From NCBI RefSeq assembly GCF_001418105.1, contig NZ_LIQI01000014.1:124001-188000 (forward strand): a DNA stretch of 64,000 nucleotides. The letters run 5' to 3'. Shown here in pieces: positions 44,832-53,546 of the stretch. The notes beneath the pieces were generated by a model. That model was given only the letters and a program-made list of their open reading frames with translations. It ran no database searches and was not told the DNA's origin. A program made the position numbers and the translations under genes. Position 1 is the first letter of the stretch; the number at the start of each line of letters is the position of its first letter. The stretch comes from Lacinutrix himadriensis (GTDB lineage: Bacteria; Bacteroidota; Bacteroidia; Flavobacteriales; Flavobacteriaceae).

Positions 44832-47024
44832 TTGAAAAAATTCCCAACATACAAACAAGCAGAATCTAAAGATTGTGGACCAACATGCTTAAAAATTATT
44901 GCTAAGCATTATGGCAAAACACTATCTGTAAATCAGCTTAGAAATATTAGCGAAACCACCAGAGAAGGTAGTAGTTTACTTAATTTAAGTGATGCTAGTG
45001 AGACTATTGGTTTTAGAAGTTTGGGCGTTAAATTAACTTTAGAGGAATTAAAAAAAGCACCACTACCTTGTATTCTACACTGGAACAAGGATCACTATGT
45101 GGTGCTTTATAAAATTAAAAAGAACACCTTATATATTTCAGACCCTGGACATGGTTTAATAAATTATACGAAAGAAGAATTTCTTAAATTTTGGATTGGC
45201 AACAATGCAACAGAAACTACACAAGAAGGTATTGCGTTATTATTAGACCCAACACCAAAATTTTTTAATAATGAATTTGAGGAAGACGAAGAACAAAAAT
45301 TCAACTTCACGTATCTTTCTAAATACCTATTTAAATACAAAAGTTTTATTATACAGCTTTGTATTGGTTTACTAGCTGCAAGTTTATTGCAATTAGTTGT
45401 ACCATTTTTAACACAAAGTGTTGTAGATGTTGGTATACAAAACAGAGACCTCAACTTTATTTATTTAATCCTATTCGCGCAAATTGCCTTATTTATTGGT
45501 AGAACAGGAATTGAAATCATTAGAAGCTGGATTTTATTGCACGTTAGTGCTAGGATAAATATTTCATTAATTTCTGACTTCTTTATCAAATTAATGCTAC
45601 TTCCAATCTCCTATTTTGATGTAAAAATGACTGGAGATTTAATGCAACGTATTAACGACCATAAACGTATAGAGCAAATACTAACTACCTCATCATTAAA
45701 CGTATTGTTTTCTATGGTAAACTTCATCGTATTCAGTTTTGTACTGTGCTATTATAGTTTACAAATTTTCACCATTTTTATAATTGGAAGTTTTTTATAC
45801 TTTCTATGGATTAAGATTTTCCTAAAAAAGCGTGCTACTCTAGACTACAAGCGTTTCTCCGCAATGAGTCAAGAACAAAGTACTGTTATCGAGCTTATAA
45901 ACGGGATGCAAGATATTAAACTGCATAATGCAGAAAAACAAAAACGCTGGGCTTGGGAGCATACACAAGCAAAACTCTTTAAAGTATCTATAAAAAGTTT
46001 AGCATTAGAACAAACGCAAAGTGTAGGTTCTTCTTTTATAAATGAATTAAAAAATATTTTCATCACCATATTGTCTGCCAAACTAGTAATAGATGGCGAA
46101 ATCACCTTAGGTATGATGTTGGCTATTTCATACATCGTAGGGCAATTAAATTCTCCTGTTATGCAACTTATAGGTTTTGTTAGAGAATTACAAGATGCTA
46201 AAATATCATTAGATCGTTTAAGTGAAATCCATAATATGGAAAACGAAGAAATGGATCCACAAAACAAAATAAAAGACATTCCTAAAAGCGGTAAAATCTC
46301 CATTAAAGATCTAACCTTTAAGTATACAGGATCAGATATTGAAGTATTAAAAGACTTAAATCTTAGTATTCCAGCTAATAAAACAACAGCAATTGTTGGT
46401 ACAAGCGGAAGTGGAAAAACCACTTTAATGAAATTACTTTTAGGCTATTACAAACCAAATGAAGGAGACATTTTAATAAATCAGTCGTCTTTACAAAACG
46501 TTTCTCAAAAATCATGGAGAGATCATTATGGCGTGGTGATGCAAGAAGGTTATATTTTTAATGACACCATTGCAAATAATATTGCTATTGGTGAAGACAC
46601 TGTAGATAAAAAAAGACTAGCACACGCGATTGATGTTGCTAATATTAGAGAGTACATAGAGTCTTTACCTCTAGCATACAACACTAAAATAGGTGCAGAA
46701 GGTACTGGTTTAAGTACCGGACAAAAGCAGCGTTTATTTATTGCTAGAGCCGTTTACAAAAATCCGGATTATTTGTTTTTTGATGAAGCAACTTCTGCTT
46801 TAGATGCTAATAATGAAAAGGTAATCATGGAAAATCTGGATACTTTTTTTGAAGACAAAACCGTAGTCGTGATTGCGCACAGATTAAGTACTGTTAAAAA
46901 TGCACACCAAATTGTAGTTTTAGATAATGGAAAAATAGTAGAAATAGGAAATCATAATGAATTAGTAATTAAAAAAGGAAATTATTACAACCTGGTTAAA
47001 AACCAATTAGAACTTGGGAATTAA
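44832..47024 (+). CDS. Peptidase C39 domain ABC transporter (PCAT)
   Basis: This 730-residue protein has an N-terminal C39 peptidase with catalytic Cys15 (ESKDCGPTCLK), His88 (NKDHYVV) and Asp104 (SDPGHG). A six-helix ABC membrane domain follows, then an ATPase domain with Walker A GTSGSGKTT near 523, signature STGQKQR and Walker B FFDEATSALD. It should cleave the GG leaders and export the three peptides. I use the TTG at 44832 because the upstream frame runs through a terminator and the remnant at 44386 repeats the same TTG start. Its stop overlaps the HlyD start (TAATG). Confidence 0.95.
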   Translation: MKKFPTYKQAESKDCGPTCLKIIAKHYGKTLSVNQLRNISETTREGSSLLNLSDASETIGFRSLGVKLTLEELKKAPLPCILHWNKDHYVVLYKIKKNTLYISDPGHGLINYTKEEFLKFWIGNNATETTQEGIALLLDPTPKFFNNEFEEDEEQKFNFTYLSKYLFKYKSFIIQLCIGLLAASLLQLVVPFLTQSVVDVGIQNRDLNFIYLILFAQIALFIGRTGIEIIRSWILLHVSARINISLISDFFIKLMLLPISYFDVKMTGDLMQRINDHKRIEQILTTSSLNVLFSMVNFIVFSFVLCYYSLQIFTIFIIGSFLYFLWIKIFLKKRATLDYKRFSAMSQEQSTVIELINGMQDIKLHNAEKQKRWAWEHTQAKLFKVSIKSLALEQTQSVGSSFINELKNIFITILSAKLVIDGEITLGMMLAISYIVGQLNSPVMQLIGFVRELQDAKISLDRLSEIHNMENEEMDPQNKIKDIPKSGKISIKDLTFKYTGSDIEVLKDLNLSIPANKTTAIVGTSGSGKTTLMKLLLGYYKPNEGDILINQSSLQNVSQKSWRDHYGVVMQEGYIFNDTIANNIAIGEDTVDKKRLAHAIDVANIREYIESLPLAYNTKIGAEGTGLSTGQKQRLFIARAVYKNPDYLFFDEATSALDANNEKVIMENLDTFFEDKTVVVIAHRLSTVKNAHQIVVLDNGKIVEIGNHNELVIKKGNYYNLVKNQLELGN

Positions 47025-48313
47025 TGTCAAAAAAACTTGAAGAAATAGAATTAAGAAGTGAGCAGGTACAAGACATATTGTCTTATGTACCTCATTGGAT
47101 GATACGTTATGGCAACCTTCTATTTTTAGGTTTAATCCTTTTGTTCTTTAGTTTAAGCTGGCTTATAAAATATCCAGATGTCATTGCCACAGAAGTATTA
47201 TTGACTACTAAAATACCACCTGAAAAACTAATTGCACAAAGTACAGGTAAACTAGAAGCCATTTTAATAAAAGAAAATGACTTGGTTATTAAAAACAGTC
47301 CTTTAGCAATTATAGAAAACACCTCAAACTTTGAAGATGTTTACAGACTAAAAGCCATTATAGATACTATAAAACTGAATACCAAATCTTTTAATTTCCC
47401 TGTGCATGAATTACCTGTTTTGTTTTTAGGAGATATTGACACACAATATGCTTTATTTGAAAACAGCTACCTTCAATATACATTAAACAAAGATTTAAAA
47501 CCTTTCTCTAATGAAGCGATGGCTAATAAAAATTCTATTTCAGAATTACATAGAAGACTTCAAAATGCCAACCAACAATTAGCTTTACATCGTTCTGAAT
47601 TAAGTCTAAAAAAAATAGACTTAGAACGCAACAAAAAGTTATTTAATAAAGGAGTAATATCTAAATTAGATTTAGATCAAAAACAAATAGAATATCATCA
47701 AGCCGTTGGTAACATAAAAAGTTTTGAATCTTCCATTTCTCAAATACGGGAATCTATTAGTAATGGAAACAAATCTTCTAAAGGCACAGAAATAAATAGA
47801 ACCAAAGAAGAAATGATGCTATTAAAAAGTGTCATTCAATCTTTCAAGCAACTTAAAAAAGCGGTTAAAGATTGGGAAACACAATATGTATTAAAATCGA
47901 ATATAAATGGAAAAGTAGCATTTTCTAATTACTGGAGAACAAACCAAACCGTAAATCAAAACGATCTGATTTTTACTATTATCCCAACAGAAAGCTCCAC
48001 ATTTATTGCAAAATTAAAAACACCAGCTACTAATTCTGGAAAGTTAAAAGTAGGACAAAGCGTCAATATTAAATTAGAAAACTATCCCGAAGCTGAATTT
48101 GGAACCCTGCAAGCCAAGGTAAATCACATCTCATTGGTTGCTGATAAAGAAGGTTTTTATATAGTATTAGCTGAGTTGCCAGAGCATTTAATAACCTCTT
48201 ATAAAAAACCAATAGACTTCAAACAAGAAATGTCTGGTACGGCAGAAATTATAACCGAAGACTTACGCTTAATGGACCGGTTCTTTTACCAAATAAAAGA
48301 CATTTTTAAATAA
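47024..48313 (+). CDS. HlyD-family membrane fusion adaptor
   Basis: This 429-residue protein has a short cytoplasmic start, one membrane helix (LLFLGLILLFFSLSWLI) and a biotinyl-lipoyl-like domain around a long alpha-helical hairpin (LHRSELSLKKIDLERNKKLF). It ends in a beta-barrel region (KLKVGQSVNIKLENYPEAEFG). It bridges the PCAT to an outer membrane channel, as in type I secretion. No TolC gene is nearby, so a shared TolC must be used. It is translationally coupled to the transporter gene. Confidence 0.93.
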   Translation: MSKKLEEIELRSEQVQDILSYVPHWMIRYGNLLFLGLILLFFSLSWLIKYPDVIATEVLLTTKIPPEKLIAQSTGKLEAILIKENDLVIKNSPLAIIENTSNFEDVYRLKAIIDTIKLNTKSFNFPVHELPVLFLGDIDTQYALFENSYLQYTLNKDLKPFSNEAMANKNSISELHRRLQNANQQLALHRSELSLKKIDLERNKKLFNKGVISKLDLDQKQIEYHQAVGNIKSFESSISQIRESISNGNKSSKGTEINRTKEEMMLLKSVIQSFKQLKKAVKDWETQYVLKSNINGKVAFSNYWRTNQTVNQNDLIFTIIPTESSTFIAKLKTPATNSGKLKVGQSVNIKLENYPEAEFGTLQAKVNHISLVADKEGFYIVLAELPEHLITSYKKPIDFKQEMSGTAEIITEDLRLMDRFFYQIKDIFK

Positions 48314-48334
48314 AACATTCTCTCGCGAGGAATA

Positions 48335-48368
48335 GACACAAACCTAGAGTGTCATTAAATGATCTAGG
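48335..48368 (+). promoter_or_regulatory. Predicted H-type pseudoknot leader, copy 3
   Basis: Stem 1 pairs GACAC (48335-48339) with GTGTC (48349-48353). Stem 2 pairs CCTAGA (48343-48348) with TCTAGG (48363-48368), fully paired though its sequence differs from copies 1 and 2. The ATG follows 27 nt later. The CTCGCGAG motif is just upstream. Confidence 0.72.
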
Positions 48369-48395
48369 CAAACTTAATTTACAAATATTTTTATT

Positions 48396-48569
48396 ATGAA
48401 AAATTTAAAAAACTTAGGAAAAGCTTTAACTAAAGCAGAACAAAGAACTATTAATGGTGGACGTGCTTGTAGAGTAGACCTTCCTTGTCCAGAAGGATAT
48501 AAATGTGTAACAGACGGTAACCCTTGGGGATTTTGTCGTCCAGCTAGACCAATAATATCTCCATTTTAA
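48396..48569 (+). CDS. Double-glycine-leader Cys-rich peptide precursor 3
   Basis: This 57-residue precursor is short enough to be missed by gene finders. Its leader (MKNLKNLGKALTKAEQ, ending NGG) nearly matches the other two. The 35-residue mature part has four Cys (RACRVDLPCPEGYKC... ...WGFCRPARP) and is unrelated to peptides 1 and 2. It lies 82 bp after the HlyD gene with its own pseudoknot leader, so the family brackets the export genes. It is probably processed by the adjacent PCAT and oxidised by the VKOR-thioredoxin protein. Confidence 0.88.
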   Translation: MKNLKNLGKALTKAEQRTINGGRACRVDLPCPEGYKCVTDGNPWGFCRPARPIISPF

Positions 48570-48661
48570 ACTAGTCAAATTACTTTTAACGTTCTAACTT
48601 AGCCAGAACATCTATTTCTTTTTTATAAGAAGCGACTACTAGTTCAATGAGTTAGAATAAC

Positions 48662-48694
48662 AAAAAAAGCCTTTCCAACTGGAAAGGCTTTTTT
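48662..48694. terminator. Bidirectional terminator between peptide 3 and valS
   Basis: The stem AAAAAAGCCTTTCC/GGAAAGGCTTTTTT with loop AACT serves the convergent peptide 3 and valS genes. Its stem core is identical to the terminator at 37722-37755. Confidence 0.9.
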
Positions 48695-48716
48695 ATTTAA
48701 TATATGTTCTAAGCGT

Positions 48717-51353
48717 TTACTTCAAACTAGCCAAACTAGCTTTTAGAGTTTCAATCTTAGCCAAAGCATCTGCTTCTTTTTTACGTTCGTTTGCAATCAC
48801 TTGTTCTGGTGCTCCTGCAACAAAACGTTCGTTAGATAATTTCTTTTGCACAGATTTAAGAAAACCTTCCGTATACCCTAATTCTTCGGTTAACTTTTTA
48901 ATTTCTGCTTCAATATCTATAGCGCCATCCATTGGTATAAAATACTCGTTAGATTTTACTCGAAACGTTAAAGCGCCTTCTACAGGTTCTTTTACATATT
49001 CTATAGCTTCTAAGTTTCCTAGTTTTGCAATAACTTCATCAAATGTAGTATCCGAATTTTCATTATTAATCACTGAAAAACCAATAGCATCTTTAAACGC
49101 AATATTCTTTTCTTTTCTAACCGTTCTTATTCCCGAAATTACTTCCGAAGCAAATTCAAACTGAGAAATAATCTCCTTGTCCACCGGTTTAGATTCTGGC
49201 CATTTTGCAATTATTAATGCTTCTTCTGGCGTACGCTCTGCAATATATTGCCAAATATCTTCCGTTAAGAAAGGCATAAATGGATGTAATATTTTTAAGT
49301 TATCCTCAAAAGCAGCCATTACTTTATTATAAGTAACCGCATCAATTGGTTGTTGGTATGCTGGTTTTACAATCTCTAATAACCATCCGCAGAAATCATC
49401 ATAAATCAACTTATAAATAGACATTAAAGCGTCACTTAAACGGTATTTACTAAAGTGGTCTTCAATTTCTACTAAGGCTGTTTGAAACTTTGCTTCGTAC
49501 CAATCTAAAGCTATTTTACTCGAGTTTGGTTGTTCTATAGTATCACTAACCTCCCAAATATTTGTAAGATTAAATGCATTCCATACTTTGTTCCCAAAGG
49601 CTTTTCCTTGTTGACAAAGGGCTTCATCAAACATTAGGTCGTTTCCTGCTGCACTACTAAATAGCATACCTACACGAACACCATCTGCACTATATTCTTC
49701 AATTAATTTTAAAGCATCTGGTGAGTTCCCTAAAGATTTACTCATTTTACGACGTTGCTTATCGCGAACCAAACCAGTTAAATATACATTGTTAAATGGC
49801 TTTTCATCCTTATACTCGTAACCTGCAATAATCATACGTGCTACCCAAAAGAATAAAATATCTGGTCCAGTTACTAAATCATTAGTAGGATAGTAATATT
49901 TTATGTCTTCGTTTTCCGGATTACGTATGCCGTCAAAAACAGACATTGGCCATAACCAAGAGCTAAACCATGTATCTAAAGCATCTGTATCTTGTTTTAA
50001 ATCGGAAGCTTTTAAATCGGCTTTACCTGTTACTTTTTGCGCTTTCTCAACTGCTAATTCGATAGTTTCGGCTACTACAAAATCTTCTTTTCCGTCGCCA
50101 TAGAAATACGCAGGAATTTGTTGTCCCCAAAGTAACTGACGAGAGATATTCCAATCGCGAATATTCTCTAACCAGTGACGATATGTATTTTCAAATTTCT
50201 TCGGAAATAATTTAATCTCAGCATCTTCCCCTAAAACAGCTTCAATTGCTGGTTTTACCAACTCTTCCATTTTTAAAAACCATTGATCACTTAATCTCGG
50301 TTCAATAACAGCTTTGGTTCTTTCTGAAGTACCTACTTTATTCATATGTGTTTCAGTCTTCACTAAAGCACCTATTTTTTCTAATTCTTTGCTTACTGAT
50401 TTTCTAGCAACAAAACGATCTTGACCTTCAAATTGCAATCCGAAGCTATTTAATGTCGCATCTTCATGAAAGATATCAATCACTTCTAGTTTATGCTTAT
50501 CTCCAAGATTTTTATCATTCTCATCATGTGCAGGTGTTACTTTTAAACAACCTGTTCCAAATTCTACATCAACATATGCATCTTCAATAATAGGAATCAC
50601 ACGATTACAAATTGGTACAATCGCTTTTTTTCCACGTAAGTGAGCAAAACGTTCGTCTTCCGGATTAATACATATTGCTGTATCTCCAAAAATAGTTTCC
50701 GGACGTGTAGTTGCGATCGTTAATGTATCGTCGCTTCCTTCAATTTTATAATTGATATAATATAGGTTTCCTTGGCGTTCTTCATGAATTACTTCTTCAT
50801 CAGACAAGGTTGTTTTTGCTTCTGGATCCCAGTTTACCATTCGGTAACCTCTGTATATTAATCCTTTTTCATGTAAGTCCACAAAAACCTTAATTACAGA
50901 TTCAGACATATCATCATCCATTGTAAATTTAGTTCTGTCCCAATCACAAGAACACCCTAATTTTTTAAGTTGTTCTAATATTACTCCTCCATATTCTTCG
51001 GTCCATTCCCAAGCATGTGCTAAAAACTCTTCTCTTGTTAAATCGTTTTTATCTATTCCTTGTTCCTTTAACTTTGCAACAACCTTAGCTTCTGTAGCAA
51101 TAGATGCGTGATCTGTTCCAGGAACCCAACAAGCATTTTTACCTAACAAACGTGCACGACGTATAAGCACATCTTGTATAGTATTGTTAAGCATGTGTCC
51201 CATGTGTAAAACTCCAGTTACATTTGGTGGCGGAATTACAATGGTATATGGTTCTCTTTCATCTGGTGTGGAATGAAAATAATTATGTTCTGTCCAGTAG
51301 CTGTACCACTTACTTTCTACACTATTTGCATCATATTTTGATGGAATGTTCAT
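48717..51353 (-). CDS. valS: Valyl-tRNA synthetase
   Basis: This 878-residue class I synthetase has the HIGH-type motif in PPNVTGVLHMGHMLNN, the editing domain (TIATTRPETIFGDTAI), KMSKSLGNSPD and a C-terminal coiled coil (IEKLTEELGY-like region). The frame is open 11 codons upstream of 51353, but a TACTTTTG promoter box spans that region and MNIPSKYDANSVESKW is the usual start. It charges tRNA-Val. It is a single gene. Confidence 0.96.
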   Translation of the reverse strand: MNIPSKYDANSVESKWYSYWTEHNYFHSTPDEREPYTIVIPPPNVTGVLHMGHMLNNTIQDVLIRRARLLGKNACWVPGTDHASIATEAKVVAKLKEQGIDKNDLTREEFLAHAWEWTEEYGGVILEQLKKLGCSCDWDRTKFTMDDDMSESVIKVFVDLHEKGLIYRGYRMVNWDPEAKTTLSDEEVIHEERQGNLYYINYKIEGSDDTLTIATTRPETIFGDTAICINPEDERFAHLRGKKAIVPICNRVIPIIEDAYVDVEFGTGCLKVTPAHDENDKNLGDKHKLEVIDIFHEDATLNSFGLQFEGQDRFVARKSVSKELEKIGALVKTETHMNKVGTSERTKAVIEPRLSDQWFLKMEELVKPAIEAVLGEDAEIKLFPKKFENTYRHWLENIRDWNISRQLLWGQQIPAYFYGDGKEDFVVAETIELAVEKAQKVTGKADLKASDLKQDTDALDTWFSSWLWPMSVFDGIRNPENEDIKYYYPTNDLVTGPDILFFWVARMIIAGYEYKDEKPFNNVYLTGLVRDKQRRKMSKSLGNSPDALKLIEEYSADGVRVGMLFSSAAGNDLMFDEALCQQGKAFGNKVWNAFNLTNIWEVSDTIEQPNSSKIALDWYEAKFQTALVEIEDHFSKYRLSDALMSIYKLIYDDFCGWLLEIVKPAYQQPIDAVTYNKVMAAFEDNLKILHPFMPFLTEDIWQYIAERTPEEALIIAKWPESKPVDKEIISQFEFASEVISGIRTVRKEKNIAFKDAIGFSVINNENSDTTFDEVIAKLGNLEAIEYVKEPVEGALTFRVKSNEYFIPMDGAIDIEAEIKKLTEELGYTEGFLKSVQKKLSNERFVAGAPEQVIANERKKEADALAKIETLKASLASLK

Positions 51354-51383
51354 ACTTTGGAATAGTTTTTGAATAATATTATG

Positions 51384-51391
51384 CAAAAGTA
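51384..51391 (-). promoter_or_regulatory. Promoter -7 box TACTTTTG for valS
   Basis: A TAnnTTTG match on the minus strand, 30 bp before the ATG at 51353, overlapping the rejected start at 51386. Confidence 0.6.
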
Positions 51392-51598
51392 CTTATAATT
51401 TATATTTTGAAAAATATTAATGGGGTTTAATGTACCTTTAAGCCTAAAGTTTATGTTAAGATTTATGCATTACATCCATTATTTTTGTAGAATGTGTGAA
51501 AAGTAAGTAAATTTACAATAGAAATAAAAAACAAAATAACACAAAATACTGTAAATCAATTATTTGTGTTTTAAAATAAGAATAATTTAAATAAAAAA

Positions 51599-52018
51599 AT
51601 GATGAAACAAATACTTACAATTTTATTTATCGGAATATTTAGTTTTTCAATGACTGCTCAAGCAAAAATTGAATTTAAAGAAACGACAGTAGATTATGGT
51701 ACTATAGAAAAAGGTGCCGATGGTATTAGAACTTTTGAATTTACCAATACTGGAAACGCGCCACTTATTATATCTAAAGTATCTTCTAGTTGTGGTTGTA
51801 CCGTACCATCTAGCCCTAAGGAACCAATTATGCCTGGAGCTACTGGAGAAATACAAGTAAAATATGACACTAAGCGTGTAATGCCTATTAGAAAAACAAT
51901 TACGGTTCTTTCTAATGCGGAAACACCAACGGTAGCATTAAAAATTAAAGGAGAAGTTATTGATCCAAGTAAAACAAGCGTTCTTGAAAAAAGAGAAAAA
52001 AGCGTAATGGAAAACTAA
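51599..52018 (+). CDS. DUF1573 secreted protein
   Basis: This 139-residue protein has a signal peptide (ILTILFIGIFSFSMTAQA) and a DUF1573 immunoglobulin-like domain: DYGTIEKGADGIRTFEFTNT, then VSSSCGCTVPSSP and PGATGEIQVKYDT. The SSCGCT motif is characteristic. Function is unknown; the family is abundant in Bacteroidetes envelopes. An in-frame ATG one codon later is an equal start. It ends at a strong terminator. Confidence 0.9.
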   Translation: MMKQILTILFIGIFSFSMTAQAKIEFKETTVDYGTIEKGADGIRTFEFTNTGNAPLIISKVSSSCGCTVPSSPKEPIMPGATGEIQVKYDTKRVMPIRKTITVLSNAETPTVALKIKGEVIDPSKTSVLEKREKSVMEN

Positions 52019-52039
52019 TTTTCTATAATAACACAAATT

Positions 52040-52079
52040 AAAAAAGGTTGTTTACTATAAAGTAGACAACCTTTTTTTT
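52040..52079. terminator. Bidirectional terminator between DUF1573 and the aspartyl protease
   Basis: The stem AAAAAGGTTGT/ACAACCTTTTT, with inner pairs continuing into TACT/AGTA, is followed by a long T run. It serves two convergent genes. Confidence 0.85.
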
Positions 52080-52081
52080 TA

Positions 52082-53425
52082 TTAAAACATTCCTTCTAAT
52101 TCAAATTCAAAATCGAATTCTTTACCTAGCCTATTTATTTGTAGCTTTATAATTTTTCCATCTTTTTCATAAAAATATTGCGTGATATTTTGCAGGCTAA
52201 AATCTGACGTTTCTTTACCATTTATCTTCAATATAATATCTCCAACCTTTAGTCCTACCCTTTCTGCAGGAGAACCTTCTCTAAGTTCTACTATAGTATA
52301 GGAAGGTTTAACATACAACTTGTAATCATTATTATACGTAAACCTTATTCCCGAAGTATTATTTATACTATTAACATTATCTGTTTTTGTTCTTTTTGAG
52401 CCTCCAAAACTTCTTTCTCTAATTAGCCTAATGCCGTTTTGCTCTAACTCAATACCGCTTTTATTATAACTAAAAGGGGCTTTAAAATACTTGCTTTTTT
52501 TTAACTGAAGCATAGACCTTTCATAATCAAAAACAACATGAAATCGTTTTAAAATATTACCTGCAAGACTGCCATTTCTATCTTTATGGTTTTTCGCAAA
52601 GGAAATAGAAGTCGAATCTGGAAAGGCTACATTGGCATTTTCTAATGTAAAACTTCCAATACTAAATGCATCTACCTTAGATCTCTTCCCATATACACTT
52701 CCGTTTAATCCATGTCCTAAAAAATCAACAAAATGCGCTTCATTTGCATGAATTCCTAAAGAAACATCTTCAAATAACCATAGCGAATCACTACCGCCAG
52801 AATCTATTAAAAGTTTTACAGGAATTTCTTGATCTTCTATAGTAACATTGGCGTGTATATAAGGTTTCTTATTATAAAAATTTAAAGGGATAGATTCACA
52901 GTTTTTACAATCGGAATAACGATACACTTCATTTTCAAAAAACTTTATCGTTTTTGAAGAATAATTGATATCAATAACAAAGTCTTTAAAAAAATCATAT
53001 CCAATAATACCATGAATTGGAAACCCTAACTTTGGCGCAAAATTTAGTTTAGAATTATACACCACGTATAAATCTTCATTAATATTTATCGCATCTCCAA
53101 TTTCAATTATATTATTTCTAGATCGCAATGCCTCCACAGGTTCTCCTTCTCCTAAACCACGAATTACAATTTTTTCAGAATTATTAATCTTTAAAGTTTC
53201 ATTAACATTAAAGATGTTAAACAAAATAGGTTTACTCACTCCTGTATCTAAAATAAAAGAGAGTTCAACGCCATTAATTTTTACAGGAACTATGATTAAA
53301 TTATTAATTAATTTAAACTTTATCTTATCGCTTTTCTTTTTATTTTGAATCACAAAAGTGCCTTGAGAAAAACCAAAAAAAGGCAAACTGAAGACGATCA
53401 ATAAAGTAAAAACTATTTTTTTCAT
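52082..53425 (-). CDS. Retropepsin-like aspartyl protease with PDZ domain
   Basis: This 447-residue exported protein has a signal peptide (MKKIVFTLLIVFSLPFFGFS). Two retropepsin-like domains follow, each with its own active-site triad (FILDTGVSKPI and LLIDSGGSDSLW). A C-terminal PDZ domain reads LREGSPAERVGLKVGDIILK. Having two lobes in one chain would let it act as a pepsin-like monomer. Substrates are unknown; the family is common in Flavobacteriaceae. The frame extends 9 codons upstream, but MKKIVF gives a proper signal peptide. Confidence 0.88.
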   Translation of the reverse strand: MKKIVFTLLIVFSLPFFGFSQGTFVIQNKKKSDKIKFKLINNLIIVPVKINGVELSFILDTGVSKPILFNIFNVNETLKINNSEKIVIRGLGEGEPVEALRSRNNIIEIGDAININEDLYVVYNSKLNFAPKLGFPIHGIIGYDFFKDFVIDINYSSKTIKFFENEVYRYSDCKNCESIPLNFYNKKPYIHANVTIEDQEIPVKLLIDSGGSDSLWLFEDVSLGIHANEAHFVDFLGHGLNGSVYGKRSKVDAFSIGSFTLENANVAFPDSTSISFAKNHKDRNGSLAGNILKRFHVVFDYERSMLQLKKSKYFKAPFSYNKSGIELEQNGIRLIRERSFGGSKRTKTDNVNSINNTSGIRFTYNNDYKLYVKPSYTIVELREGSPAERVGLKVGDIILKINGKETSDFSLQNITQYFYEKDGKIIKLQINRLGKEFDFEFELEGMF

Positions 53426-53546
53426 AAGGAAACAAAATACGGCGCGTATCAATTTACAAATCTTTCTTCTTAAATCTCGATTTTGTATTACTTTTAAAAA
53501 AACTTTGATTTAATTTTCGCAACTTTGTATCTCAAATACATATAAA

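Noticed and set aside
44138-48569. Lanthipeptide or other heavily modified RiPP locus
   Set aside because: No LanM, LanBC, radical SAM, YcaO or similar enzyme lies nearby; the only candidate modification is disulfide formation.
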